Origin: JBIYSM02 sp044759095
Lineage (GTDB): Bacteria; Bacillota; Bacilli; Brevibacillales; Brevibacillaceae
Length of the DNA: 47,035 nucleotides
Direction: 5' to 3'
Assembly (NCBI RefSeq): GCF_044759095.2
Contig: NZ_JBIYSM020000037.1
Span: forward strand, 1 to 47,035
In this document: positions 32,514 to 39,923 of the stretch, in pieces
How positions within the stretch are numbered: position 1 is the stretch's first letter
How the letters are laid out: every line of letters starts with the position of its first letter
Notes under the pieces: model-generated
Told to the model about the DNA's origin: nothing
Seen by the model: only the letters and a program-made list of their open reading frames with translations
Databases searched by the model: none
Translations under genes and position numbers: made by a program

Positions 32514-33029
32514 CTATTTTGTAAAATTCCGATCCGCCAAGTACTTCTTCGCCTGTTCGACCGCTTTTTGCAACTGGATGAAATCCTCCTGGCTCCCACC
32601 TGTGTCTGGGTGCAGCTGTTTCGCAAGCGTTCGATAACGGTCCATCACTTCAGCCAGATCGCTTGGTATTCGTTCAAACCCTAAGAACTTGAAGAATGAC
32701 GGCACTTCTACTACCGGTGGTAAAAACTTCATTCCCTCAACCCAAGTTCCGAGGTCGTAAATACCGCGTTCAACCATCCGAGCCAGATCCTCCAGAGCTA
32801 AAACGAGCTGCGCGAAAGCGTCTGAGCCGTAACGTAGTTCAATCCCTTTTGACTTGGCCTTCTCAACGCTGTGCTCAAAACGATACAGTTGCCCTTTATA
32901 TCGAAACTCGATCCAGCAGCCGAATCGGTCCCAGTTGAAGTTGTAATCTTTTACACCAAACCGTTCCATGACACGGGCGAGTTTACCCTCGTATGTTTCC
33001 GCGGATCCGTACTGCTTTTTCCCCGCCAC
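32514..33029 (-). CDS. Protein with C-terminal J-domain
   Basis: 171 residues; GTG start after GAGGGGGAGCA. The N-terminal 110 residues are unrecognised. The C-terminal ~55 residues look like a J-domain: a helix SDLAEVMDRYRTLAKQL, the HPD tripeptide at 140-142, then FIQLQKAVEQAKKYL. HPD is the contact with Hsp70 (DnaK). A J-domain at the C-terminus lets the phage recruit the host chaperone to whatever the N-terminal part binds, for example replication proteins. Confidence 0.75.
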   Translation of the reverse strand: MAGKKQYGSAETYEGKLARVMERFGVKDYNFNWDRFGCWIEFRYKGQLYRFEHSVEKAKSKGIELRYGSDAFAQLVLALEDLARMVERGIYDLGTWVEGMKFLPPVVEVPSFFKFLGFERIPSDLAEVMDRYRTLAKQLHPDTGGSQEDFIQLQKAVEQAKKYLADRNFTK

Positions 33030-33088
33030 TGCTCCCCCTCCTCATCTGAATAACTAAATCGGCATGTCTTTCCTTCCTAATTACAGTG

Positions 33089-33472
33089 TTAAATCACGCG
33101 CTCTACATCCGGCCGGAACATCGTTGCGGCTCCATTGTCAAAAGTAACCGTACCTGAGGAAGAAATGTGTGAGATCACATGCGGCACCTTGGTGCTGAAT
33201 CCTGCTACTGAGCTGCCAGATCCGGTCCGCAAAATCATGACTGTATCTCCCACGTTTGCGCCCAGCCGTTCAATTTCTTCTGCAAGCTCCTGGGCTTCGT
33301 AATGCTTCTCGTCAATTTGGGTAGACAGCAATTGCTTTTTCCCTTCTGGGGTTTTCACGATGTACAAATCGGGACTATCTCCTGTGTGCAAATAGTCGTA
33401 ATACCAGCAGTACCCTTCAAGTTCTTGCCCAAAGTATGGGCTTCTCGGATCGGTTACCTTTACTTTTTTCAT
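33089..33472 (-). CDS. Hypothetical early protein
   Basis: 127 residues, ATG after AGGGAGGTAAGGGG. An N-terminal beta stretch ends in ELEGYCWYYDYLHTG, and the C-terminal half carries VGDTVMILRTGSGSSVAGF. No family recognised. Confidence 0.6.
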   Translation of the reverse strand: MKKVKVTDPRSPYFGQELEGYCWYYDYLHTGDSPDLYIVKTPEGKKQLLSTQIDEKHYEAQELAEEIERLGANVGDTVMILRTGSGSSVAGFSTKVPHVISHISSSGTVTFDNGAATMFRPDVERVI

Positions 33473-33484
33473 CCCCTTACCTCC

Positions 33485-33751
33485 CTACACAGTTTGTTGA
33501 AGTTCGATTTCCATCTGCCCGAGCACCGGCTTTACATGATCTTCCCAAGCAATTCCGTCTCTCCCTGGTTGATCAGTTGACTCAAAATAAGCTTGTCGCA
33601 CCCCGCAGCCGTTACCTGAAAGCCAAATGGAGATTCGTTTCAGTCTGTCTCCTTCCTTCCAGCCGTAGTAGCTCTTGTAAGGCTCAGTCTTGAGCAAGAT
33701 ATATTCTTCCTGCTGTTCGGACGGTAAACCGATTTTATGGCGATCTCGCAT
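33485..33751 (-). CDS. Hypothetical early protein
   Basis: 88 residues from ATG 33751, chosen because GGAGGTTGGGTTAAT precedes it. Contains YILLKTEPYKSYYGWKEGDRL and IAWEDHVKPVLGQMEI. No family recognised. The 33808 start would overlap the upstream gene. Confidence 0.55.
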   Translation of the reverse strand: MRDRHKIGLPSEQQEEYILLKTEPYKSYYGWKEGDRLKRISIWLSGNGCGVRQAYFESTDQPGRDGIAWEDHVKPVLGQMEIELQQTV

Positions 33752-33752
33752 A

Positions 33753-34151
33753 TTAACCCAACCTCCGTTTATTGCCACCGGAATGAAAGAGATAAAATAG
33801 CCGCTCAAATCTCCCGATGTTCTTTACCGCCGACTCCATGACCCCGTTTATGTGTTCGGCAGAGCCCCAAATCCATTCCCGACCTCTTCGGGGATCGAAC
33901 CAGGACGGCTCGAAATCATCACGCTCGACGTAACTTATATAGTCCTTACCGTCGTTACAGAGCTTTACGGTTACAAGGTGATACCGTTCGCCGTTCCATA
34001 TCATCACCGAATAATCCTCTTTGTCTCCCCAGCTATAGGTTTGAACGTATCCGACTACTTCCCATCCGCTAAAGAGAGCGTTCATTCGGTTAACCACTTT
34101 TTGATCTGGGAATGAGTTGGATAAAAAATCATCAATGGACATCTGCCTCAT
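33753..34151 (-). CDS. Hypothetical early protein
   Basis: 132 residues with many aromatic residues (GWEVVGYVQTYSWGDKEDYSV, EPSWFDPRRGREWIWGSAEH). It starts at an ATGA overlap with the gene to its right. No family recognised. Confidence 0.6.
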   Translation of the reverse strand: MRQMSIDDFLSNSFPDQKVVNRMNALFSGWEVVGYVQTYSWGDKEDYSVMIWNGERYHLVTVKLCNDGKDYISYVERDDFEPSWFDPRRGREWIWGSAEHINGVMESAVKNIGRFERLFYLFHSGGNKRRLG

Positions 34152-34327
34152 GATTGCATCAACTCCACAAGCTGCTCCGGCGTTATGCTTGTGTACTGGA
34201 TAATGTCCTTCTCGGATAGCTGTCCGTTCTTCAAACCCTCAAGCAGGGCTTCTACATGCTTTTGCCGGATGACTTCCCGATTCATCGCAAGAAACCGATC
34301 AATTTTTCGTTGGTGCTCCTGCAGCAT
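34148..34327 (-). CDS. Small helical hypothetical protein
   Basis: 59 residues from ATG 34327 after GGAAGGGG. Highly helical (KIDRFLAMNREVIRQKHVEA, then LSEKDIIQYTSITPEQLVELM). The last part resembles a short helix pair. Unknown function. Confidence 0.55.
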   Translation of the reverse strand: MLQEHQRKIDRFLAMNREVIRQKHVEALLEGLKNGQLSEKDIIQYTSITPEQLVELMQS

Positions 34328-34331
34328 GCCG

Positions 34332-34661
34332 TCATCCCCTTCCATCCGTTGAACTTAATCGATATAACCTTGCTTTGCTTCTCATTTGTGCCTTTCGTAG
34401 GTGTTCGGGTAATTCCGCTTGTTGTTGCAATTTGAAATGATAGGGGCAAAGATCGGCACCGTTAATTTCGTGCCGACACTCCACGCACAAAGGCAAATCA
34501 CAGGTCTGGTCATTGCCGCGATGCTGACTTTCGGTGAACATCTGATAGTCTCGAAAGAATACAGGACTGCGATGATATTCCGTAATGTAGTCACATAGTC
34601 GAGTCGCTTTCTTTGTCCGGCATATCGCACATGGTTCTGCAAAAACTTCTGGATCGTTCAT
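34332..34661 (-). CDS. Zinc-finger-like hypothetical protein
   Basis: 109 residues; ATG after AGAGGGGG. Cysteines at 11, 14, 23, 54, 59, 62 and 72 with His75 (CAICRTKK..., LPLCVECRHE, LCPYHFK) suggest two zinc-binding sites. The basic tail KAQMRSKARLYRL could contact nucleic acid. Resembles the HNH-like or treble-clef small phage proteins but lacks a clear catalytic motif. Confidence 0.65.
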   Translation of the reverse strand: MNDPEVFAEPCAICRTKKATRLCDYITEYHRSPVFFRDYQMFTESQHRGNDQTCDLPLCVECRHEINGADLCPYHFKLQQQAELPEHLRKAQMRSKARLYRLSSTDGRG

Positions 34662-34707
34662 GCGATTATCCCCCTCTTACCACATTGCACATTATGTTAT
34701 AAGCCCC

Positions 34708-35331
34708 TTACACCTCGATCAGAGAAACCCAATACTTCCCGGCCTTCCCGCCGATCTGCCATCCGAACTCCATCGCTTCAAGGACATTAACCAGCCGAAA
34801 CGCTTCTTCCTTCGCTTCCACTACCGTTTTTCCGGCCTGCAGCAGCTCAATTATTGATTTTCGTAATGGCGACAGATGAGTTTCCGCTGGTTGCTCCTCG
34901 GGGGCAGGATGCTCCTGCAGAGATTCCTGCTGCTGATCGTTTTTTTGGACATTTGTATGCTGCGGTTCATGAATGTGGATTCGTTGCTCTGGGAGAACAT
35001 TAACACGATAGCCTTCCAACCCGTTTTTCTTCTTCCAGTTCGTCAGATCATTTGGAAACTTGAATCCGTATTTCTTGCGAATTTCCGAATCCGCCATGCC
35101 GGCTTGTTTGTGTTCCAGGTACCGTTCTCTGGTCAACTCCAACGTAACGTTTTTCTCTCGCAATACTTCTGCTGGCTCCATGTATTTATTCTCCTCTCTC
35201 GGTTTCAGGTTGTATTTTCGAATCAGTTCTTCCCGTGTCTGAGGATCCAGCCTATCGAGAGTAGTAACGTGAAGTGGGCCAGATCCCATTGAAGCCATTT
35301 CTGTACTTCTCTTCGGTACCGGAATCCCCAT
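34708..35331 (-). CDS. HTH-like hypothetical protein, paralogue of the 36.2 kb gene
   Basis: 207 residues. The segment ELTRERYLEHKQAGMADSEIRKKYGF is a helix-turn-helix also found in the 121-residue gene at 36210-36575, and both have a LDPQTREELIRKYNL / LSEEERLQLIEKYGP helix. The remainder has a Gln-rich linker (QKNDQQQESLQEHPAPEEQ). DNA binding is plausible. The gene pair brackets recombinase copy 2. Confidence 0.6.
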   Translation of the reverse strand: MGIPVPKRSTEMASMGSGPLHVTTLDRLDPQTREELIRKYNLKPREENKYMEPAEVLREKNVTLELTRERYLEHKQAGMADSEIRKKYGFKFPNDLTNWKKKNGLEGYRVNVLPEQRIHIHEPQHTNVQKNDQQQESLQEHPAPEEQPAETHLSPLRKSIIELLQAGKTVVEAKEEAFRLVNVLEAMEFGWQIGGKAGKYWVSLIEV

Positions 35332-35373
35332 TGATCAGTTCCCCCATTGAGTGATTGTGTAGTCCCGCTCCCG

Positions 35374-35916
35374 CTACAAGCTAAAGTTGTCCACCGCTTC
35401 GTCCATCAAATCTTGGTTGATCCCGATGTACCGTAGCGTAATACTTGGATGGGAGTGGTTAAAGATCATCTGCAGCGTGGCAACGTCCTTTGTCCGCTGG
35501 TAAAAGTGATATCCGAACGTCTTCCTAAGCGTGTGCGTACCTATCTCACTCAGTCCTACCTTCCGCGCCGCTCCATTGATAATTTGGTAAGCTCGGACCC
35601 GGGTGATTGGCTGCGGCCGCTTCTTTGAGGCAAATAGGTAATCATCTTCCCTCATGCCTGCGGTATATTTGTCGATCTGCTTCCTAAGCTTGTCGTTGAT
35701 CTTGAACCTTTTACGCTTACCCGTCTTCTTCTCTGTGATCATGATGTGACTTTTCCCCCGTACGTCTCCGACTCTCAAGCGTAATAGGTCTGAAATACGT
35801 AGACCGGTGTTGATGCCAAGCACAAGGAGGAAGTGGTCACTGTGCGACTGTTTCATCAGCAACGCTTTCATCTGATTAAGCTTTCGCTCGTAACGTATGG
35901 GCTCAACATAGTTCAT
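35374..35916 (-). CDS. Small tyrosine recombinase (catalytic domain only), copy 2
   Basis: 180 residues from ATG 35916. Catalytic Arg40 (NTGLRISD), His128 and Arg131 (THTLRK), His154 (FNHSH), Tyr163 (LRYIG). Nearly the whole fold aligns with copy 1 (27396-27962): both start with VEPIR and share SDPSITLRYIGI-type ends. Two related catalytic-only recombinases in one phage, in addition to a serine integrase, are unusual. ATG follows AAAAAGGTGATCAGG. Confidence 0.87.
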   Translation of the reverse strand: MNYVEPIRYERKLNQMKALLMKQSHSDHFLLVLGINTGLRISDLLRLRVGDVRGKSHIMITEKKTGKRKRFKINDKLRKQIDKYTAGMREDDYLFASKKRPQPITRVRAYQIINGAARKVGLSEIGTHTLRKTFGYHFYQRTKDVATLQMIFNHSHPSITLRYIGINQDLMDEAVDNFSL

Positions 35917-35978
35917 CCTGATCACCTTTTTTTGTCCTAACACCATGTGGGATACTGGTCACAAAGGAGCGTGATCGT

Positions 35979-36197
35979 ATGGAAAAGTCATTTTATTACG
36001 CAGTTCCATGGTCGGAGGCCGGGTACCTGAAAGATGCCCTTGCCTCTATGGAGATACCGTTCGTCATTGAGCAGTCTTCCGATCGGTTGCAGTTGACCCC
36101 CGGCGAAGTTGCTTTCGTATTCCCTGACATGCATGTTCGGGTATACAATCATGTCCGTGAGCTGTTCGGCGGGCATGGTCTCAAGTACCCTGATTGA
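35979..36197 (+). CDS. Rightward hypothetical protein inside the leftward early region
   Basis: 72 residues, ATG after AAAGGAGCGTGATCGT. The order EKSFYYAVPWSEAGYLKDAL, MEIPFVIEQ, GEVAFVFPDMHVRVYNHVRELFG fits a small alpha-beta fold. No family recognised. It runs opposite to all its neighbours and converges on the gene at 36210, so it must have its own control. Confidence 0.7.
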   Translation: MEKSFYYAVPWSEAGYLKDALASMEIPFVIEQSSDRLQLTPGEVAFVFPDMHVRVYNHVRELFGGHGLKYPD

Positions 36198-36209
36198 TTT
36201 CAGACCACG

Positions 36210-36575
36210 TTACTTACCAGCTAATTCTTTACGAACAGCATTCTTCTCGTGCAACCCCCAGCGCGTTTTCAACCTTACAAGCTTTTGACATGTCAAGCCG
36301 GGGATTCGTAGCTTGAGTAGCTCGTCGTCGCGTATTCCCTGGCGCTTATACGCAAGATATTGCTCTCTCGTGATCTGTGGCTCGACCGTTTTCTTCAGCA
36401 TTGTGCGCTGCGCTTTTTTCCGCAAGATCGGGCCGTACTTTTCTATTAACTGCAGCCTCTCTTCTTCGCTGAGATAGTAGGTGATGACCTCACCGGGAGG
36501 GCTACTTTTCAAGTTGTGCCGATTTGTAATACCTGTTACTCCGATGGTGTACTCATTTGCCGTCATCTTACTCAT
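36210..36575 (-). CDS. HTH-like hypothetical protein
   Basis: 121 residues; GGGGAGGGTAAAGC precedes the ATG. The segment QITREQYLAYKRQGIRDDELLKLR is the HTH shared with the 34.7 kb gene, followed by a basic QKLVRLKTRWGLHEKNAVRK. Likely DNA-binding; target unknown. Confidence 0.65.
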   Translation of the reverse strand: MSKMTANEYTIGVTGITNRHNLKSSPPGEVITYYLSEEERLQLIEKYGPILRKKAQRTMLKKTVEPQITREQYLAYKRQGIRDDELLKLRIPGLTCQKLVRLKTRWGLHEKNAVRKELAGK

Positions 36576-36578
36576 GCT

Positions 36579-36740
36579 TTACCCTCCCCGATCAACGCGT
36601 TCATCCTGTTTCATCAGTTCAAATCGGTGCCATCCGTCCTGCAGCTCCATTACGGATACATCTTCCACCGGCTTCCCGCCGACTTCCAGAATCCCTTGAG
36701 AAATAAGTTTTTGCATCAGCACTTGTCTGATCAATTCCAT
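36579..36740 (-). CDS. Small basic protein, Fbp-like
   Basis: 53 residues from ATG 36740 (GAGGAGGGC upstream). MELIRQVLMQKLISQGILEVGG and DVSVMELQDGWHRFEL resemble the Fur-regulated basic protein family of Bacilli, where small helical peptides share this layout. The similarity is weak and no iron link can be shown. Confidence 0.45.
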   Translation of the reverse strand: MELIRQVLMQKLISQGILEVGGKPVEDVSVMELQDGWHRFELMKQDERVDRGG

Positions 36741-36777
36741 AGCTTGATGCCCTCCTCGCATGAGTTGATCCTGTCAT

Positions 36778-37077
36778 TCATACCGCATCACTGATTCGGT
36801 GTTGGTTGTATACTGCCAGCTGCTCACGTAGTTGCCGGTTATCTTCCCGAAGCGACTCGTTAACTTCCATGTGCAAGAGAAACTCACTCATCGCCCTTTG
36901 GCCGCATTGCGTGCTTAGCAGTGCCTGGATCAGATATTCCCTCTCCATGAGCATGCGCGGAACATAATTGTTTGCCAGGAAAAACGCTTTTTTAAGAGGA
37001 TGTACGTCCGGTGCCAACAATGCTTGTATCGCCTCGACTTCTTCCTGAGACAGAGGCTTTATTAGGCTGGCTTCCAT
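36778..37077 (-). CDS. Hypothetical helical protein
   Basis: 99 residues, almost entirely helical (LSQEEVEAIQALLAPDVHPLKKA, MEVNESLREDNRQLREQLAVY). The C-terminal heptads may form a coiled coil. It overlaps the zinc-ribbon gene by 16 bases. Confidence 0.6.
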   Translation of the reverse strand: MEASLIKPLSQEEVEAIQALLAPDVHPLKKAFFLANNYVPRMLMEREYLIQALLSTQCGQRAMSEFLLHMEVNESLREDNRQLREQLAVYNQHRISDAV

Positions 37078-37274
37078 GCTAATTGCTCATCTCCTTTGCG
37101 CTTCAAAATCATATGATCGACGTCAAAGACTTCACCGCAGCAGATGCATTCCCGATACAAAATCTTTTCGTGCAGATGCAGAGTGAACGTCCCATTTGCG
37201 CAGTTTTTACAGCGACCAGGCAGCTCATTTAACGGGGTTTCCCGCTTTTCTTCCGGATGCTTTTTTCTTGCCAT
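37062..37274 (-). CDS. Small zinc-ribbon protein
   Basis: 70 residues with two CxxC pairs (CKNC at 22-25 and CICC at 43-46) around a short beta hairpin. It starts in a TGATG overlap with the helicase-loader stop. A role beside replication proteins is likely but unspecific. Confidence 0.65.
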   Translation of the reverse strand: MARKKHPEEKRETPLNELPGRCKNCANGTFTLHLHEKILYRECICCGEVFDVDHMILKRKGDEQLAWKPA

Positions 37275-38065
37275 CAGGAGGCCGCTCCCCCGCTGATGCG
37301 GTAGTTTAAACCGTCCCCGCGTAGAATCACGGTATAGTCTCGAGCCATCTCAAAGATCCGGGAACCAATTGCTTTGTCAAACCCACACAGCTGATCGATG
37401 TCGTATTCGGAGGAGATCATCAGCGGAAGGTTGTGAAGGTAACGGTAATTGACGATTGCGAATAGTTGCTCAATCTGGAAGTCGGTCGGCTCTTTTCGCC
37501 CCTTGTATAAGTCGTCGATGAACAGGACCGGTACTCGCTGCAGCCGATTAATACGTGTCTCCAGGTGGTCGAGGTTGTCTTTCATCTCGTTGAAACCTTC
37601 GACCCATGGGAAGTAGCTTACCCCCACACCCCGCTTCAGCAAGTTATTGGCGATCGCCATAAGCAAATGGGTTTTGCCCGCTCCCGGCTCTCCCAACAAA
37701 GCAATACTGTTCTGCCGCTTTTCCTTGATGATGTCGAAATCTTTGTAGTATGTATAAGCGCAGTTGTACGCTGACTGGATGATGGCCGGTCGCTCTTCGC
37801 GTTTGAAGGTTCGGAAGCCGAGCTTCTGGAAGTTACCCGTGATCTGACTCGACTTGAATAACCGATCCACACGCTTTTGCTGGTGACACTCGCAGAAAGT
37901 CCATCGTTCGTACCCGTTATCATCGTGGGTGATGTACCCTTCCTTGTCCTGGCACTTCAAGCAGCTATACGTCTTCTTTTCCGATCCACCCGACTTTACC
38001 GCCCGTGATTGAAGGTCTTGAAACATCTGGATCAGTTCGTCCGCCGAGTTTACGGCTTTTCGCAT
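37274..38065 (-). CDS. DnaC-like helicase loader (AAA+)
   Basis: 263 residues. Zinc-like cysteines 35, 38, 58 and 60 near the N-terminus; Walker A GEPGAGKT at 125-132, Walker B LFIDDL at 181-186. It would load the host replicative helicase onto the phage origin. ATG after AAAGGAGAAGGCCGGA; it overlaps the DnaD-like initiator by 101 bases. Confidence 0.88.
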   Translation of the reverse strand: MRKAVNSADELIQMFQDLQSRAVKSGGSEKKTYSCLKCQDKEGYITHDDNGYERWTFCECHQQKRVDRLFKSSQITGNFQKLGFRTFKREERPAIIQSAYNCAYTYYKDFDIIKEKRQNSIALLGEPGAGKTHLLMAIANNLLKRGVGVSYFPWVEGFNEMKDNLDHLETRINRLQRVPVLFIDDLYKGRKEPTDFQIEQLFAIVNYRYLHNLPLMISSEYDIDQLCGFDKAIGSRIFEMARDYTVILRGDGLNYRISGGAAS

Positions 38066-38834
38066 TCCGGCCTTCTCCTTTCTGTTGCTCGTACTCCAGG
38101 GTATACGCTTGGACTTGCCGCAATGTCCGAAGTTTGCGGTCTGCCCAATCGATCAGGGTCTTGTTCGCATAGTTCCACTTTCGGGCGCCATTGCGAACTG
38201 CGATCTTAATGGCTTCGATAACGATTAGTTCCGGCTCGTCGAAAAAGTTGCCGTCCAGCCAGTGGGTAATGTCTTGAGCGATCACCGGTGAAATCACACC
38301 GATGTTCTCCTCGTAGCTAACAAATGGGTTGGGCTTGTCCACGCGCGCTTCTTCCTCCTCCTCTTTTATCTCTGTAGTAGTCTCTGTAGTAATCTCTGGT
38401 ATTGGTCTGCCCATTCTGGGCTGTCCATCTGCCCATTCTGGGCTGTCCATCTGCCCATTTTGAGCAGTCGACTGTGATTTTTTACAGTCTATTTGCCCAG
38501 ATTGGACAGTCGTCAGTTCCTCCAATTTGGCATAGTCGATAGAGTACCATTTAGTTTTGTCGATCTTGCTCTGGTTGTAGTTACCGCAGAGCAGCACCCC
38601 TGCCTGTTCCAGTTTTTCGATGATTCGACGAATTGTGTTAGCCGACCAGAAGGGAAACTGCTCCTGCCAGCCCTGATATGTGTTGTAGACCCATCTGCGC
38701 CCGTCATGATTGTGCGTGCTTTTCTGGAGCCAGTAATGAACCTGCTGCAGGAATATGGCTTCGTTCAGTCCGATCAGCTTCGCCAATGACGGCTGGATCA
38801 CAAGCGGCTGCTCATCGAAAAGTAATGTGCCCAT
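37965..38834 (-). CDS. DnaD-like replication initiator
   Basis: 289 residues. N-terminal winged helix at about 10-110 (LAKLIGLNEAIFLQQVHYWLQ, then WSANTIRRIIEKLEQAGVL), a charged linker that carries the repeat block, and a C-terminal DnaB_2/DnaD helical domain with NKTLIDWADRKLRTLRQVQAYTLEYEQQ at about 210-240. It binds the origin and recruits the loader encoded next. The origin is probably inside this gene. Confidence 0.85.
   Translation of the reverse strand: MGTLLFDEQPLVIQPSLAKLIGLNEAIFLQQVHYWLQKSTHNHDGRRWVYNTYQGWQEQFPFWSANTIRRIIEKLEQAGVLLCGNYNQSKIDKTKWYSIDYAKLEELTTVQSGQIDCKKSQSTAQNGQMDSPEWADGQPRMGRPIPEITTETTTEIKEEEEEARVDKPNPFVSYEENIGVISPVIAQDITHWLDGNFFDEPELIVIEAIKIAVRNGARKWNYANKTLIDWADRKLRTLRQVQAYTLEYEQQKGEGRNAKSRKLGGRTDPDVSRPSITGGKVGWIGKEDV
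38406..38513. repeat. 22-bp iterons, probable replication origin
   Basis: Two identical 22-bp units (38406-38427, 38428-38449), a third with 18 of 22 matches (38450-38471) and a looser fourth (38492-38513). Each of the first two contains the palindrome GCCCATTCTGGGC. The unit length is not a multiple of three, so the copies are read in three different frames in the protein, which argues that the DNA, not the peptide, is conserved. Repeats inside the initiator gene match the phage lambda O arrangement. Confidence 0.6.
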
Positions 38835-38918
38835 GCGGCTCCCCCTCCCCCTCTTGATTCCTACTTCTCAATGCGTTACCCTTAACATAAGAATTGTTTT
38901 TTTCATATCTCCACGCCC

Positions 38919-39131
38919 CTACGCGGGGTTTTTTATTTTTAAAGTAACGATGTCCAAGGGTACAGGCTTGCAGAAAAGATCATCCTCACTCAAATCAGAA
39001 AGCCTTTCCTTGAATATGTTCTTTGCCTCGTAGATCGCTGTTTCCGCATTTTTGGAAAGAATGCGGGCAAGTTTGTTAAACGAGCTCTCCTTTCTGTAAT
39101 AGATTTCAAAAAGTCCAAATGTTGATTTCAT
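38919..39131 (-). CDS. Small hypothetical early protein
   Basis: 70 residues from ATG 39131, with AAAGGAGGTAAGCGT upstream. MKSTFGLFEIYYRKESSFNK, then NAETAIYEAKNIFKERLSDLS. No family recognised. Its 3' end overlaps a GC hairpin (CCCCTACGCGGGG) with T-tract on the plus strand. The longer open frame to 39266 lacks a ribosome site. Confidence 0.65.
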   Translation of the reverse strand: MKSTFGLFEIYYRKESSFNKLARILSKNAETAIYEAKNIFKERLSDLSEDDLFCKPVPLDIVTLKIKNPA

Positions 39132-39402
39132 ACGCTTACCTCCTTTCTCGATGATCACGAGGCCGCCGCCGTCCCACACTCTACGGCCGCCGTTGCACCT
39201 CCTCGGGCGCACCACGCTTTGACCTCGCATTTTGTATAGGGTGGAATGGCGCAGCAGTGCAGACACTGCGCTCTTGGGCGCCCGGATCGAACGAGCAGCT
39301 CCCCCTGTCCCTCACCACCCTGGGAGGTTCGACCCTCCGTGAGAGCACCAACCAGCCGGGGTGGTGGCCAGTCAATGCCCTCACGCAGGGCCGAAGCCCG
39401 CT
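39132..39402. other. GC-rich structured interval of uncertain coding status
   Basis: About 270 bases with markedly higher GC than its neighbours and several strong hairpins: GCAGTG/CACTGC near 39255-39280, GGAGG/CCTCC near 39330, and a GGGCGCCC palindrome. All three minus frames are partly open; one codes a Cys-rich stretch CLHCCAIPPYTKCEVKAWC but has no start signal. It may be a small RNA or a zinc protein remnant. I cannot decide. Confidence 0.35.
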
Positions 39403-39558
39403 TTATACGATTACATCGCCGCGCACTCGTTGCCCCGGAGTCAAAAGCCGGTTCCTCCGACTGTTCAGCTGAGAGTACTGACTCGGCTTTTCCGTTGACA
39501 GTGGGAGCAGGAACGTTTCTTCCCATCCCCATCCAACTGTGATCGAAACTTCTATCAT
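39403..39558 (-). CDS. Small hypothetical protein
   Basis: 51 residues from ATG 39558, with GGGGAGG 7 bases upstream. It begins MIEVSITVGWGWEETF and ends TPGQRVRGDVIV. The ribosome site is good, the product is unrecognised, and part of its coding region forms a long-range AAAAGCCG/CGGCTTTT inverted repeat. Confidence 0.45.
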   Translation of the reverse strand: MIEVSITVGWGWEETFLLPLSTEKPSQYSQLNSRRNRLLTPGQRVRGDVIV

Positions 39559-39648
39559 TGCCCATCCTCCCCACGTAGGTGCGAATACCGAGCGATTACT
39601 GCTTGTCCCAACCAAAAGGTCTGTGATATGCTTTATTTAACTGATCAA

Positions 39649-39906
39649 TTATGCCGTCCGTTCGCCGCGGGCGGTTTTCTCATTTCCCAGGTTGTTGAAC
39701 CTTCCCAATATTCTCGTCGCCTGTTCCATTTCTCGAGCTCTCTTAATGTTCAGAACCTTGTCTGCAGTTAAGCGCATTTTTTGTGCAACTATGATCATGC
39801 CTTGTTGGTTGTAACGTCTGGCCGTTTCCTCCAGAGCTGAGACGATCATTGAGAGTTGCTCCTCATCTACGCCATCCAGCATTTCCTTCACGTTGTCTTG
39901 CGTCAT
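39649..39906 (-). CDS. Helical hypothetical early protein
   Basis: 85 residues from ATG 39906, preceded by GGAAGGAGGAGTGGTCA. Helical throughout (MLDGVDEEQLSMIVSALEE, then QKMRLTADKVLNIKRAREME). No family recognised. Confidence 0.65.
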   Translation of the reverse strand: MTQDNVKEMLDGVDEEQLSMIVSALEETARRYNQQGMIIVAQKMRLTADKVLNIKRAREMEQATRILGRFNNLGNEKTARGERTA

Positions 39907-39923
39907 TGACCACTCCTCCTTCC

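Noticed and set aside
38905..38940. CCCCTACGCGGGG followed by Ts on the plus strand
   Set aside because: Only a 4-bp stem, and all nearby genes run leftward; may be chance overlap with the 3' end of the 70-residue gene.
39295..39360. tRNA-like TTCGA motifs on both strands
   Set aside because: GGTTCGACC and GTTCGATCC resemble T-loops, but no acceptor stem, D-arm or anticodon arm pairs at the right distances.
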